Assembly: GCF_010731675.1 (NCBI RefSeq)
Contig: NZ_AP022584.1
Location: 4,216,001-4,280,000, forward strand
Length of the DNA: 64,000 bases
Direction: 5' to 3'
Source of the DNA: Mycobacterium marseillense
Lineage (GTDB): Bacteria > Actinomycetota > Actinomycetes > Mycobacteriales > Mycobacteriaceae
Below are positions 42,254-52,091 of this stretch, one piece after another. Position 1 is the stretch's first letter, and every line of letters starts with the position of its first letter. A program made the position numbers and the translations under genes. The notes beneath the pieces are model-generated. The model was given only the letters and a program-made list of their open reading frames with translations. It was not told the origin of the DNA and did not search any database.

Positions 42254-42556
42254 ATGGCGACCACCACTGACTACGACGCACGCCGTGTATCCGACAACGA
42301 CACCCAGGACAAGTCCCCGCTGCGCGAGCTGGCACCAACCCTGCACGGGGCCGCCACCACCGTGGCCGACGAGGACCCCAATGATGTCCACTTCTTCGAG
42401 CTGCCCGGCGCCGACCTGTCCGGGGAGGAGCTGACGGTGACCGTCATCCCCCAGCGGGCCGACGAGTTCACCTGCTCGAGTTGCTTTTTGGTGCAGCACC
42501 GCAGCCGGATGCGTCGCTCCAGCTCCGGCCTGCCGGTCTGTGCCGACTGCGCGTAA
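42254..42556 (+). CDS. DUF4193 zinc-ribbon protein
   Basis: 100 residues. The acidic middle (ADEDPNDVHFFELPGADLSGEEL) and the C-terminal four-cysteine ribbon (CSSCFLVQHRSRM, then CADC at the end) are those of DUF4193 proteins such as Rv2699c. The family is actinobacterial and uncharacterised. The ATG is preceded by GGGAGG. This copy is unusual in having a long polar N-terminus and a stress-type promoter. Confidence 0.85.
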   Translation: MATTTDYDARRVSDNDTQDKSPLRELAPTLHGAATTVADEDPNDVHFFELPGADLSGEELTVTVIPQRADEFTCSSCFLVQHRSRMRRSSSGLPVCADCA

Positions 42557-42677
42557 CGCGCCGATAGCTCCGCTCGGCCGCGGCTAGGGCCACCACGCGC
42601 CTGCGCCGAAATGTCACAGGCTTGAACTACGTTCATCGGACAAGTCTGCGTCGGCGCGAACGGCACGTTGAGGAGTC

Positions 42678-43262
42678 ATGGAGAAGATTCTCGGGTCGCT
42701 TCTCTTGCTGGGGTTTGCTCTCCCTTGGTATTTCACGCAAAAAGCCACCGGCAGCCCGTCGGCGGGATTCCTGGCCGGCCTGGGCGGGCTCGCGCTCGCG
42801 GTCGCCGTCCTGTGGTGGCTCTCAGTGCAGCGGGACCGCCGTCAGGCCGACGCACGCCGCCGGCGCGACCTCAAATGTGCGAAATCCGGGCTGCGCGCCA
42901 TCGATCGAATGTCGGGCACCGACTTCGAGGAATTCGTTGCCGCGCAGTTGCGCGTCGCCGGCTACAGCGTCATGCCGACGGCGAGCACCGGCGACTACGG
43001 AGTAGATCTCATCGCCAAGAAGGACGGCGTCCGCATGGCGGTGCAATGCAAAAGGCTGGCCAAGGCCGTCGGCGTCGCCGCGGTGCAACAGGTCGTGTCC
43101 GGGTCGCGCCACCACGGCTGCAACCGGGCGGTCGTGGTGACCAACCAGACGTTCACGAAGGCGGCCCGCGCATTGGCGATCACCCACCACTGCCGCCTGG
43201 TGGGTCGCACGCAACTGCAGAACTGGACGCGGGTGGCGTCCCTTCCCGCGCGCGGTAGCTAG
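42678..43262 (+). CDS. Membrane-anchored Mrr-type restriction endonuclease-like protein
   Basis: 194 residues. Two N-terminal transmembrane helices (ILGSLLLLGFALPWYF and AGLGGLALAVAVLWWLS) place the rest in the cytoplasm. The C-terminal domain is a PD-(D/E)xK nuclease of the Mrr group: DFEEFVAAQLRVAGYSV, then GDYGVDLIAKKDG with the catalytic Asp and AVQCKRLAKAVG with the Q-x-K. No methyltransferase or helicase is next to it, so a solitary membrane-bound nuclease is implied. Role in defence or DNA processing is unknown. Confidence 0.88.
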   Translation: MEKILGSLLLLGFALPWYFTQKATGSPSAGFLAGLGGLALAVAVLWWLSVQRDRRQADARRRRDLKCAKSGLRAIDRMSGTDFEEFVAAQLRVAGYSVMPTASTGDYGVDLIAKKDGVRMAVQCKRLAKAVGVAAVQQVVSGSRHHGCNRAVVVTNQTFTKAARALAITHHCRLVGRTQLQNWTRVASLPARGS

Positions 43263-43305
43263 AATCCGCGAGATACCCTGAACCGCAGCGCATTCGGTTG
43301 GCTCG

Positions 43306-43995
43306 TCAGCGCCGGGTTGCGTCCTCGATGACCCGGCGCGCGATATCGCGCAACGGGGTGTTCATGCTCTGCGAGAGTTTGATCAGTGTGTTGAACGCCG
43401 TGTGGTCATCGAGGTCATAGCGCTCCATCAGGATGCCTTTGGCTTGCCCGATCGTGTCGCGGGTGCTCAGGGCCTCCATGAACTGCTGGGTGCGGACGAC
43501 GTTGCTCCACGCCAGGGCGCCCAGCGTGGCGAAGACGGCGGCCACTCGGCGAGAGTCGTCGGAAAAGGCCTGCGGGCTTTCGGCATAAAAGTTCAGCGCT
43601 CCCATGCTCAGTTCGTCGGCGTACATCGGTAGTGACAGGATGCTGCGAACGGGCGTCTGGGCGAGCGCGTCGGCTTGGTATTTCGGCCAGCGCGAGTCGG
43701 TCTCGAGGTCGTTGATGATGACGACCTTGCGGGTCCACGCGGCGTGCACGCACGGCCCTTCGAGGTGGCGTTGCTGGAACTCGTCGAGCAACCTGGCGCA
43801 GTCGTCGGTGACCGACGGGCTGCTGACCTCGTTCTGCCGGCTGGTGACGGTGATCCCCGCCTCCTTCGCGCCGGGCACCCACCGCGCCGCCGCCCTGGTC
43901 AGCTCGTCCAGCACCTGCGGGAAGTCGGCCGCGTCCGCCGAATAGATGGCGCGCAGAACGTCGGTGAGCAGGGTGAAATCTTCAAAATTGGTCAC
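43306..43995 (-). CDS. GAF-ANTAR transcription antitermination regulator
   Basis: 229 residues from the GTG at 43995, with GAAGGCG upstream; an ATG at 44079 would add 28 residues. A GAF sensor domain covers about residues 30-165 (GPCVHAAWTRKVVIINDLETDSRW, SILSLPMYADELSMGALNFYA). The C-terminal ANTAR domain (AKGILMERYDLDDHTAFNTLIKLSQ) binds RNA hairpins and prevents termination in the family. The signal is unknown. A long hairpin lies in its leader region. Confidence 0.9.
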   Translation of the reverse strand: MTNFEDFTLLTDVLRAIYSADAADFPQVLDELTRAAARWVPGAKEAGITVTSRQNEVSSPSVTDDCARLLDEFQQRHLEGPCVHAAWTRKVVIINDLETDSRWPKYQADALAQTPVRSILSLPMYADELSMGALNFYAESPQAFSDDSRRVAAVFATLGALAWSNVVRTQQFMEALSTRDTIGQAKGILMERYDLDDHTAFNTLIKLSQSMNTPLRDIARRVIEDATRR

Positions 43996-44015
43996 TGAAT
44001 GTCGCCTTCGTGCGT

Positions 44016-44067
44016 CGAGACCGGTTCCAGGCAAAATCCCGCGCCGTTTCAGCAGCCTGCGGTCTCG
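44016..44067 (-). promoter_or_regulatory. Long hairpin in the leader of the GAF-ANTAR gene
   Basis: CGAGACCG (44016-44023) pairs with CGGTCTCG (44060-44067), and CAGGC (44028-44032) pairs with GCCTG (44055-44059), with a 4-base bulge and a 22-base loop. It lies 20-70 bases before the GTG. It could be an ANTAR-controlled leader structure, though it does not show the paired six-base-loop hairpins usual for ANTAR sites. Confidence 0.4.
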
Positions 44068-44238
44068 CGAGGCGATCATTTGTCAGTTATGACGGCGACG
44101 AATGTCAATGCTGTCTGCTCAGCATTACGGTGAGATCCACTATATCGGCCGGGTTTTGGGGGATTGCGCCCGACACCGACCCGGCCGGATGATCCCGCCG
44201 GCGGTCATCCGCCGAAGAGCGGATGAGCGATACCTGAC

Positions 44239-44315
<77 letters not shown>

Positions 44316-44376
44316 CCTGAAGCTCCGACAGCCTATCGCACCGGGCTATCGGCTGGCCAAACCGCGGTGCCCCACG

Positions 44377-45483
44377 TCACTTCCACGAGCACGAACGCTC
44401 GAACTCGACCAGCGCCTCGGCCGGGCCCGTCGGGTCGAGTCCCTGCGCCGCGACCCACTCGTCGCTGAAGTAGGTGTCGCGGTAGCGGTCGCCGCTGTCG
44501 GCGAGCAGCGTCACCACCGAGCCGCTGCGGCCTTCGGCGACCATCTCGGCGAGCAGGCCGAACGCGCCCCACACGTTGGTGCCCGTGGACGGCCCCACCC
44601 GGCGGCCCAAAACGGCGCTGACGTGGCGCGCGGCCGCGATCGAGGCCGCGTCCGGGACGGCCACCATGCGATCGACCACGCCGGGGAGAAACGACGGCTC
44701 CACCCGCGGGCGGCCGATGCCCTCGATGCGCGACGAGCCGGGCATCACTACGTCGTCGCGGCCTTGGGCGTAGGCGGGAAAGAAGGCGGAGTTCTCCGGG
44801 TCGACGACGCACAACCGGGTGGCGTGGCGCCGGTAGCGGATGTAGCGGCCGATCGTGGCGCTGGTCCCGCCGGTGCCGGCGCCGACCACGATCCACTCGG
44901 GGACGGAAAAGCGCTCCTCGCCCATCTGCTCGAAGATCGACTCGGCGATGTTGTTGTTGCCCCGCCAGTCGGTGGCGCGTTCGGCGTTGGTGAACTGGTC
45001 CAGGTAGTGTCCGCCGGTCTCGCGGGCGACGCGCTCGGCTTCGGCATACATCTCGCCGGCGCTCTGCACGAAATGGCAACGGCCGCCGTGGGCTTCGATG
45101 AGCACCACCTTCGATGCGCTCGTCGCCGCCGGCATCACCGCGACGAATGGGAGCCCCAGCAGGGCCGCGAAATAGGCCTCCGACACCGCCGTGGAACCCG
45201 ACGACGCCTCGACGACCGTGGTGCCCTCGTCGATCCAGCCGTTGCACAGCGCGTAGAGGAACAACGAGCGGGCCAGCCGGTGCTTGAGGCTGCCGGTGAT
45301 GTGGGTGGTCTCGTCCTTGAGGTACAGCGCGATGTCGGCGCCAGCGCTCCACGCCGACGGCAGCGGATAGCGCAGCAGGTGGGTGTCGGCGCTGCGATGG
45401 GCGTCGGCGTGGATCAACCGGATCGCGTCGTCGGTCCAGCGACGTGAGCGGCTGCGGACCGCGATCCGGGTCCGCCCGGTCAA
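44377..45483 (-). CDS. cds1: L-cysteine desulfhydrase Cds1 (cysteine-synthase fold)
   Basis: 368 residues, counterpart of Rv3684, which has been reported to release hydrogen sulfide from cysteine. It is a fold type II PLP enzyme: PLP lysine K67 in [15 protein letters not shown], the [21 protein letters not shown] loop, [16 protein letters not shown] for phosphate binding, and [15 protein letters not shown]. The start is a TTG overlapping the stop of the upstream metallophosphoesterase gene (TTGA); no better start is present. Loss of that coupling would change the assignment. Confidence 0.87.
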   Translation of the reverse strand: MTGRTRIAVRSRSRRWTDDAIRLIHADAHRSADTHLLRYPLPSAWSAGADIALYLKDETTHITGSLKHRLARSLFLYALCNGWIDEGTTVVEASSGSTAVSEAYFAALLGLPFVAVMPAATSASKVVLIEAHGGRCHFVQSAGEMYAEAERVARETGGHYLDQFTNAERATDWRGNNNIAESIFEQMGEERFSVPEWIVVGAGTGGTSATIGRYIRYRRHATRLCVVDPENSAFFPAYAQGRDDVVMPGSSRIEGIGRPRVEPSFLPGVVDRMVAVPDAASIAAARHVSAVLGRRVGPSTGTNVWGAFGLLAEMVAEGRSGSVVTLLADSGDRYRDTYFSDEWVAAQGLDPTGPAEALVEFERSCSWK

Positions 45484-46439
45484 CGCACGGAAGCTGTTGG
45501 CTGCGAACGGCTCAGGTCACTGGCCGCGTCGCGGTCGCCCATCGGGGTGGCGATCAACGTCAGCATGGTCGCCTCCGGCCGGCAGCAGAACCGCACCGGC
45601 GCGAACGGCGAGGTCCCCACCCCCGCGGAGACGTGCAGCTGCATGTGCGCGCCCCACCGCGACGGCCCCTTGGCGCGTGAGCGGTCCAGCCCGCAGTTGG
45701 TCACCACCGCGCCGTAGAACGGTAGGCAGACCTGTCCGCCGTGGGTGTGTCCGGCCATCACCAGTTGATAGCCGTCGGCGGCGAAGCGGTCCAGCACCCT
45801 GGGTTCCGGGGAATGGGTCAGCCCCAGCCGCAGGTTCGCCGCCGGGCTGGCCGGGCCCGCGACGGTGTCGTAGCGGTCCCGGTCGAGGTGCGGGTCGTCC
45901 ACGCCTGCCGCCGCGACGTGCAGGCCGGCCACCTCGAACTCGCGCCGGGTGTGGGTGAGGTCGAGCCAGCCGCGCTCGGTGAACGCCGCGCGCAGGTCCT
46001 GCCAGGGCAGCGGCTCGCCGCGCACCCGGTGCGACGGGTTGGTCACGTAGTTCAGCGGGTTCTTCAGGCGCGGCCCGAAGTAGTCGTTGCTGCCGAAGAC
46101 GAAGACACCCGGCCGCGACAACAGGTCGCCCAGGGCCTGGACGACGGCCGGGACGGCCTTCGGGTGGGCCAGGTTGTCGCCGGTGTTGACCACCAGGTCC
46201 GGCTCCCAGCCGGCCAGCTCGCGCAGCCACGCCTGTTTGCGCCGCTGGCCGGGCGTCATGTGGAGGTCACTGATGTGCAGCACGCGCAACGGTGTGGAGC
46301 CCGGGCTCAGCACGGGCATGGTGATCTCGCGCAGGACGAAGGCGTTGCGCTCGACGATCGCGGCGTAGCCGAGGCCGGCGACGCTCGAACCGAGCGCCAC
46401 GGCACTGGCACGGATCAGGGCGGGCAGAACATCGGCCAT
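45480..46439 (-). CDS. Metallophosphoesterase
   Basis: 319 residues, counterpart of Rv3683. The calcineurin-like metal site is complete: [37 protein letters not shown] and [13 protein letters not shown]. An N-terminal hydrophobic segment ([20 protein letters not shown]) suggests a membrane anchor, as in YkuE/YaeI-like enzymes. The substrate is not known. It lies 91 bases downstream of ponA2 on the same strand, and a shared transcript is plausible. Confidence 0.92.
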   Translation of the reverse strand: MADVLPALIRASAVALGSSVAGLGYAAIVERNAFVLREITMPVLSPGSTPLRVLHISDLHMTPGQRRKQAWLRELAGWEPDLVVNTGDNLAHPKAVPAVVQALGDLLSRPGVFVFGSNDYFGPRLKNPLNYVTNPSHRVRGEPLPWQDLRAAFTERGWLDLTHTRREFEVAGLHVAAAGVDDPHLDRDRYDTVAGPASPAANLRLGLTHSPEPRVLDRFAADGYQLVMAGHTHGGQVCLPFYGAVVTNCGLDRSRAKGPSRWGAHMQLHVSAGVGTSPFAPVRFCCRPEATMLTLIATPMGDRDAASDLSRSQPTASVR

Positions 46440-46530
46440 GATGGCAGCCTACTGCCGGTCGCGGACCTGCTCCGTATCTCCTGCGTCACGCGCGCCGCAC
46501 GACGAGCGGGGCGCCGGGGAGTGCGGAGGT

Positions 46531-48963
46531 CTACGGGGGTGGCGCACCGGGCGGGGCCGGCGGTGGCGGCGCCATCAGGGGGATGGTGATCGGCGGCAGC
46601 CCCGGAATCTCGACCACCTGCGAGCCGACCGGCACCGGCGCCCCCTCGGGGGGCGGCGGCGGGGCGGGCGGAATGCCGTTGCTGACCTGAATGGTGACGA
46701 TCGAGCCCGGAATCGTCGCGCCGCTCGGTGTCGTGCCGACCACCTCGCCCTGCTTGGCGCTGCTGTTGACGAAGTTGTTCTGGTCGGCGACCTGGAAGCC
46801 CGCCTCCTTGATGCGTTGCCGCGCCGCGTCGATGTCCAGGCCCGCCACACTCGGCACCCGCGACCCGGGTGAGCCGTCGACGTAGCGCGGGTCGGTGGGT
46901 GGCAGTTGCACCGGCCCGAAGTTGGTGGCGATCGGTTTCATCGCGGTGAACCACGTGCGCGCGGGCTCGTTACCGCCGTAGAGGTCGCCCTCGCCGCAGT
47001 GCCGCAACGGGGACGAACACAGGTCCGTGGGGTTGGTGGAGTCGTCGTAGATGTAGTTGGCCGCCGCGTAGTGGTTGGTGAATCCGACGAAGCCCGACGA
47101 GCGATGCGCCTCGGTGGTGCCGGTCTTACCCGAGACCGGCAGGTCCCAGCCCGCCGCGCCGGCCGAACCGGCCGCCGTGCCACCACCCAGCGCGTCCTTG
47201 CTCATCGCGTTGGCCAGGGTGTTGGCCAGACCCTCGGGGACCACCTGATCGCAGGTCTCGGTCGTCACCGCGACCTCGTTGCCCTTGCGGTCGACCAGCT
47301 TGTCGATCGGGTTCGGCGGGCACCAGGTGCCACCCGAGGCCAGCGTGGCCGCGACGTTGGACAGCTCCAGCGCGTTCACCTCGATCGGGCCCAGGGTGAA
47401 CGAGCCGATGTTCTGCCGTTTGACGAAGTCGGCCAGGCTCTCGTTGCTGTCGGGGTTGTAGTCGCGGGCGGTGCCCGGGTCGGCGTAGGACCGCAGGCCG
47501 AGCTTGATCGCCATGTCCACCGTGCGCGTCACCCCGACCTGCTGGATCAGCTTGGCGAACGCGGTGTTCGGCGAGGTGGCCAACGCGTCGGTCACGTTCA
47601 TCGACCCGCGGTAGTTACCGGCGTTGATCACGCACCAGTTGTCCTTCGGGCAGCCCTTGGCCCCGCCGCTACCCATGCCCTTGGCCTGGAACCGGCCCGG
47701 CACCTCGAGGGTGGCGTTGATGCCCATCCCCATATCCAGGGCCGCGGCCGTGGTGAAGATCTTGAAGACCGATCCCGCGCCGTCGCCGACCAGGGAGAAG
47801 GGTTGCGGCCGCATGGTTTGGCCGGCGTCGACGTCCAGCCCATACGTGCGGTTGCTGGCCATCGCCATCACCTTGTGCGACGTCTTGCCGGGCTGGATCA
47901 CGCTCATCACGCTCGAGATGCCCGGCAGCGTCGGGCTGGCGAACTTGTCGATCGCCGACTTGACCGGGAGTTGCACGTCGGGGTCCAACGTGGTCTTGAT
48001 CAGATAGCCGCCCCGGGCCACCTGTTCCTTACTGATCCCGGCGCGGGAGAGGTACTCCTGCACGTAGTCGCAGAAGAACGCCCGATCGCCCGCCGCGATG
48101 CAGCCGCGCGGCAGCTCGTTGGGCTGCGGCAGGATGCCCAGCGGCGCGGCCTTGGCGGCCTGGAGCGCCTCGGCCTCCTGTGGGATGTTCTCGATCATGG
48201 TGTCCAGCACCAGGTTTCGCCGCGCGAGGGCGCCCTCGGGGTTGGTGTACGGGTTGAGCGCGCTGGTCGATTGCACCATGCCCGCCAGCAGCGCCGCCTG
48301 CTGCCAGTTCAGGTCGGCGGCGTTGATGCCGAAGTAGGTCTGGGCGGCGTCCTGCACGCCGAACGAGTTGTTGCCGAACGAGACCAGGTTCAGGTAGCGG
48401 GTCAGGATCTCGGGCTTGGTGAACGTCTTGTCCAGGGTCAGCGCCATCCGGATCTCGCGCAGCTTGCGCGCCGGGGTGGTCTCCACCGCCGCCCGCTTCT
48501 CCGCGTCGGTCTTCGCGGTGACCAGCAGCTGGTAGTTCTTGATGTACTGCTGCTCGATGGTCGAACCGCCACGCGTGTCCACGTCACCGCGCGCGTAGCC
48601 CGCCAGGCCGGTCAGGGTGCCCTTCCAGTCCACCCCGTTGTGGTCGGCGAACCGCTTGTCCTCGATGGAGACGATCGCCAGCTTCATCGTGTTGGCGATC
48701 TTGTCGCTGGGCACCTCGAATCGGCGTTGCGAGTACAGCCACGCGATGGTGTTGCCCTTGGTGTCGACCATCGTCGTCACGGCCGGCACCTCGCCCTCGA
48801 GCAGCTGCGCGGAGCCGTTGGCGACCACTTCCGAAGCCCGATTGGACACCAGTCCTATGCCACCGGCGACGGGGAACAGGAGTGCGGTGGCGACGACGCT
48901 GGCCAACAAACAGAACCCCGCGAGCTTCAAAATCGTGAGCGCGGCCGGGGGGCGGTCTGACAT
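46531..48963 (-). CDS. ponA2: Bifunctional penicillin-binding protein PonA2
   Basis: 810 residues, counterpart of Rv3682. A short cytoplasmic tail and one helix (LLASVVATALLFPVAGGIGLV) lead to the glycosyltransferase domain (SIEDKRFADHNGVDWKGTL, GGSTIEQQYIKNY). The transpeptidase domain has the SVFK active-site motif in GAGSVFKIFTTAAAL, SPNTAFAKL, and SGKTGTTEAH. A single PASTA domain follows (PSVAGLDIDAARQRIKEAGF), then a Pro-rich tail. PonA2 builds peptidoglycan and is linked to dormancy and stress survival in mycobacteria. It is divergent from whiB4. Confidence 0.97.
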   Translation of the reverse strand: MSDRPPAALTILKLAGFCLLASVVATALLFPVAGGIGLVSNRASEVVANGSAQLLEGEVPAVTTMVDTKGNTIAWLYSQRRFEVPSDKIANTMKLAIVSIEDKRFADHNGVDWKGTLTGLAGYARGDVDTRGGSTIEQQYIKNYQLLVTAKTDAEKRAAVETTPARKLREIRMALTLDKTFTKPEILTRYLNLVSFGNNSFGVQDAAQTYFGINAADLNWQQAALLAGMVQSTSALNPYTNPEGALARRNLVLDTMIENIPQEAEALQAAKAAPLGILPQPNELPRGCIAAGDRAFFCDYVQEYLSRAGISKEQVARGGYLIKTTLDPDVQLPVKSAIDKFASPTLPGISSVMSVIQPGKTSHKVMAMASNRTYGLDVDAGQTMRPQPFSLVGDGAGSVFKIFTTAAALDMGMGINATLEVPGRFQAKGMGSGGAKGCPKDNWCVINAGNYRGSMNVTDALATSPNTAFAKLIQQVGVTRTVDMAIKLGLRSYADPGTARDYNPDSNESLADFVKRQNIGSFTLGPIEVNALELSNVAATLASGGTWCPPNPIDKLVDRKGNEVAVTTETCDQVVPEGLANTLANAMSKDALGGGTAAGSAGAAGWDLPVSGKTGTTEAHRSSGFVGFTNHYAAANYIYDDSTNPTDLCSSPLRHCGEGDLYGGNEPARTWFTAMKPIATNFGPVQLPPTDPRYVDGSPGSRVPSVAGLDIDAARQRIKEAGFQVADQNNFVNSSAKQGEVVGTTPSGATIPGSIVTIQVSNGIPPAPPPPPEGAPVPVGSQVVEIPGLPPITIPLMAPPPPAPPGAPPP

Positions 48964-49315
48964 GGCTACTACAGTAGCGGCCCCCAGTCACGCCGCCACG
49001 CTGCAACTTCAGGCAAAAATTTCGGCGCCGGCGCGCCCCGGACGCGCACCGAGAATTTGCGATTGCGTCACAGGTCAGACGGGTAGCCCAGTGTGCAAGA
49101 TCACTTTCGCACCCCATTTTTTGGACGAGACGGCACGCTCGTCCCAAAAAAAGCGTTATCGGACTGTTGCGCAATTGGCACCTGACCACCTAACTTAGAC
49201 ACACGGTGAGATTCAGGTAACACCGATGTACATGGTGAGGCGTAGATCGCAGGGTTGGATCTGCACCCAAGGAGGGCGGCCGTGACGGGCGGCCGGTAGG
49301 GAAAGGGAACGATTC
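48964..49315. other. ponA2-whiB4 intergenic region
   Basis: No gene is visible in these 352 bases. An inverted repeat GCTACT-AC-AGTAGC (48965-48978) abuts the ponA2 ATG and could mask its translation start or bind a regulator. GTGTGCAAGATCAC (49091-49104) resembles the mycobacterial Crp half-site arrangement GTGA-N6-TCAC with one mismatch. AAGGGAAC before the GTG at 49316 is the whiB4 ribosome site. Confidence 0.5.
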
Positions 49316-49666
49316 GTGTCACCAATACGGCCGGCGGCGCGTAGGACAAACATTGCAGCCGCACAAGGTGTACTCCGCAGCGTCGATGCTGAAGAACGGA
49401 TCGCTTGGGTCTCGAAAGCGCTCTGCCGCACGACCGACCCCGACGAACTGTTTGTCCGTGGCGCGGCCCAGCGCAAAGCGGCAGTGATCTGCCGGCACTG
49501 CCCGGTGATGCAGGAGTGCGCGGCAGACGCGCTGGACAACAAGGTCGAATTCGGGGTCTGGGGCGGCATGACCGAGCGGCAACGCCGCGCGCTGCTCAAG
49601 CAACACCCCGAGGTGGTGTCCTGGGCGGACTTCTTCGACAAGAGCAGAAGCCGCACCGCCGGCTGA
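49316..49666 (+). CDS. whiB4: WhiB4 redox-sensing iron-sulfur regulator
   Basis: 116 residues, counterpart of Rv3681c. The four cluster-binding cysteines are C37, C59, C62 and C68 (CRHCPVMQEC), followed by the WhiB signature EFGVWGGMTERQRRAL. In M. tuberculosis WhiB4 holds an oxygen-sensitive [4Fe-4S] cluster and controls the oxidative stress response. The start is a GTG. It is divergent from ponA2 and converges with the Get3-like ATPase pair. Confidence 0.97.
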   Translation: MSPIRPAARRTNIAAAQGVLRSVDAEERIAWVSKALCRTTDPDELFVRGAAQRKAAVICRHCPVMQECAADALDNKVEFGVWGGMTERQRRALLKQHPEVVSWADFFDKSRSRTAG

Positions 49667-49717
49667 CCCGGTGCCGCACAGTGACGGCCCACCCCGCCCG
49701 GTGCGGGGTGGCTCGGT

Positions 49718-50848
49718 CTAAGCGACCGACGTGATCTGGTCGGCGAGGGCTCGCAGCGCTTCCAGGTCCGAAACGTCAAACGGCAGCGACGGAACGCCGA
49801 TGACCGGCACGTGCGGATTGGCTCCGGTGAATCGGGACAGCAATCTGACTTCCCGCTTGGCGGTTAGCGCGCGGTCGGCATGGATCCGCAACACGGCCGC
49901 GGCCAGCGACGCGGCTTCGGAATCGGTGTCGTGCTCGAGCATTTCGGTGGCATCGATCGCCCGCTCGGCCGGCAGGGCGCACAACGTCGGATGCGTGCGG
50001 TTCAAGACCAGCCCGGCGAGCGGCATCCCTTCCTGCGACAAGCGGTCGACGAAGAAGGATGCTTCGCGCAGCGCGTCGGGCTCGGCCGCCGACACCACAA
50101 CGAATTGCGTGCCGCGCCTTTTCAGCAGGGCGTAGGTGCGATCCGCCTTCTCCCGGAAGCCGCCGAAGGTGGCGTCCAGCGATTGCACGAACGCCGCGGC
50201 GTCGCCGAGCATCTGTGAGCCCAGGATCGTGGAGATCGCCTTCATCGCCAAACCCATTGCGCCGGTGACCAATCGGCCGATTCCGCGGCCCGGCGCCAGT
50301 AGCAGCCGCCACAACCGGCTGTCCATGAAGCTGCCCAGTCGTTTCGGCGCGTCCAGGAAGTCCAGCGCATTGCGCGACGGCGGGGTGTCGACGACCACCA
50401 GGTCCCAGCGATCCTCGGCCAGCAGCTGCCCCAGCTTCTCCATCGCCATGTATTCCTGCGTGCCCGCGAGCGAACTCGCGACGGTCTGGTAGAACTGGTT
50501 GTCCAAAATCGCTTGTGCGCGACCGGGTCCGGAGTACTGGACCACCATTTCGTCGAAGGTGCGACGCATGTCGAGCATCATCGCGTGCAACTCGCCGGGG
50601 ACCTCCGCCGCCAGCGGGACGCGCTGCGGCGTATTGCCGAGGTCGTTGACCCCCAGCGCCTGGGCCAACCGCTTCGCCGGGTCGATCGTCAAGACGCAGA
50701 CGTTGCGGCCGTATTCGGCGGCGCGCAACGCGATCGCGGCGGCGGTGGTCGTCTTGCCCACACCGCCAGCGCCGCAGCACACCACCACCCGGTTCGATGT
50801 GTCGGCCAGGATGGCGGCCATGTCAAGCGGTTTCGGCGTGGTGCTCAT
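49718..50848 (-). CDS. ArsA/Get3-like ATPase, second subunit
   Basis: 376 residues, counterpart of Rv3680. Walker A is [19 protein letters not shown]; it lacks the signature lysine of the deviant KGGxGK(S/T) motif that its partner has. Switch regions are [13 protein letters not shown] and [17 protein letters not shown]. It overlaps the partner gene by ATGA, so a heterodimer is likely, as has been proposed for the mycobacterial pair. Proposed roles concern membrane protein or glycerol-related stress handling. Confidence 0.92.
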   Translation of the reverse strand: MSTTPKPLDMAAILADTSNRVVVCCGAGGVGKTTTAAAIALRAAEYGRNVCVLTIDPAKRLAQALGVNDLGNTPQRVPLAAEVPGELHAMMLDMRRTFDEMVVQYSGPGRAQAILDNQFYQTVASSLAGTQEYMAMEKLGQLLAEDRWDLVVVDTPPSRNALDFLDAPKRLGSFMDSRLWRLLLAPGRGIGRLVTGAMGLAMKAISTILGSQMLGDAAAFVQSLDATFGGFREKADRTYALLKRRGTQFVVVSAAEPDALREASFFVDRLSQEGMPLAGLVLNRTHPTLCALPAERAIDATEMLEHDTDSEAASLAAAVLRIHADRALTAKREVRLLSRFTGANPHVPVIGVPSLPFDVSDLEALRALADQITSVA

Positions 50849-51864
50849 CGAACTCCCTGCTGTGCAAGCGATTCCGACAGTTCGTAAAGGCTACCCAAAT
50901 CGACACCGTCGGAGATCGCCGGCAGTTGGAGCCGCGGCACCTTCAGCGCATCAAGCTGTTGGGCGATCTCGGAGCGCGTGGCGATCACCGTCGCGTGCTC
51001 GATGGTCTCGGTCAACAGCCCGGCGAAGTCGTTGTCGTTCAACGTGATTCCGGACTTTTCCAGGCCGGCCCGCACCGAGTCGGCGTCGACGTCCCCCTCG
51101 GCGGCCTTCGCCAGATCCGCCGGCTGCAGGTAGGAGGGGATGTTGCGGTTGACGATCACGCTGCCGATCGGCAGCTGCATTTCGGCGAGCTCCTCGATGG
51201 CTTCCAGCGTCTCCTGGACGGGCAGCGCCTCCAACAGGGTGACCAGGTGAATGGCGGTCTGCTCGGAGTGCAGCAGCTTCACCACGCCGTCGGCCTGCGA
51301 GTGCACCGGGCCGCCCTTGGCCAGGTCGGAGACGGCCTTGGTGACATCCAGAAAGCGCGCGATCCGTCCCGTCGGAGGGGCGTCGACGACGATGGCGTCA
51401 TAGACGGGGAGCCGGTTCTTGTCGACGCGGATCACCGTCTCCTTGATCTTTCCGGTGAGCAGCACGTCGCGCAGGCCGGGCGCGATGGTCGTCGCGAACT
51501 CGATCGCACCGATGCGGCGCATCGCGCGGCCCGCGATGCCCAGGTTGTAGAACATGTCGAGGTATTCCAGGAACGCGGCCTCGATGTCGATCGCCAGGGC
51601 GTTGACCTGACCGCCGCGTTCGGCGGTCGCGATCTTCACCTCCTGGTACGGCAGGGGCGGGACGTCGAAGAGTTGCGCAATCCCTTGGCGGCCCTCGACT
51701 TCCACGAGCAGGACCTTGCGACCCCCCGCCGCCAGCGTCAGCGCCAGCGCCGCCGCGATCGTCGACTTGCCCGTACCGCCTTTGCCGGTCACAAAATGTA
51801 AGCGGGCCTTGGTCAAGCGCGCCGGCCAGCCGACGGCGCTACCGCCGCTCGATGTGGTTGCCAC
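50845..51864 (-). CDS. ArsA/Get3-like ATPase, first subunit
   Basis: 339 residues from a GTG at 51864, counterpart of Rv3679. The deviant Walker [20 protein letters not shown] includes the intra-dimer signature lysine, and [17 protein letters not shown] is the switch II region. The partner overlaps its stop codon. The pair is upstream-divergent from the small DUF4177 gene. Confidence 0.93.
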   Translation of the reverse strand: MATTSSGGSAVGWPARLTKARLHFVTGKGGTGKSTIAAALALTLAAGGRKVLLVEVEGRQGIAQLFDVPPLPYQEVKIATAERGGQVNALAIDIEAAFLEYLDMFYNLGIAGRAMRRIGAIEFATTIAPGLRDVLLTGKIKETVIRVDKNRLPVYDAIVVDAPPTGRIARFLDVTKAVSDLAKGGPVHSQADGVVKLLHSEQTAIHLVTLLEALPVQETLEAIEELAEMQLPIGSVIVNRNIPSYLQPADLAKAAEGDVDADSVRAGLEKSGITLNDNDFAGLLTETIEHATVIATRSEIAQQLDALKVPRLQLPAISDGVDLGSLYELSESLAQQGVR

Positions 51865-51927
51865 CTTCGCATGCTAGCCCGGCCGGGCAGGCCGGAGCGG
51901 TTCACCTCCGACCGATAAGCTCGCCGC

Positions 51928-52089
51928 ATGAGCGAACCGACCGCCTGGGAGTACGTCACCGTCCCGTTGCTGACGCACGCCACCAAACAGATCCTCGACC
52001 AGTGGGGGGCCGACGGCTGGGAGCTGGTGTCCGTGCTGAACGGCCCGACCGGCGAACAGCACGTCGCCTACCTCAAGCGCCCCAAGTAA
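51928..52089 (+). CDS. Small DUF4177-like protein
   Basis: 53 residues: MSEPTAWEYVTVPLLTHATK and then QILDQWGADGWELVSVL, which is the DUF4177 core, ending QHVAYLKRPK. It corresponds to Rv3678A. The ATG lies 27 bases after a GC-rich stretch and the stop is 2 bases before the RidA-family ATG, so they are co-transcribed. Function unknown. Confidence 0.85.
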   Translation: MSEPTAWEYVTVPLLTHATKQILDQWGADGWELVSVLNGPTGEQHVAYLKRPK

Positions 52090-52091
52090 AG

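Noticed and set aside
46906..48960. 684-codon open frame on the plus strand opposite ponA2
   Set aside because: It is the antisense shadow of a full-length, well-conserved gene in GC-rich DNA; the product is low-complexity and has no family features.
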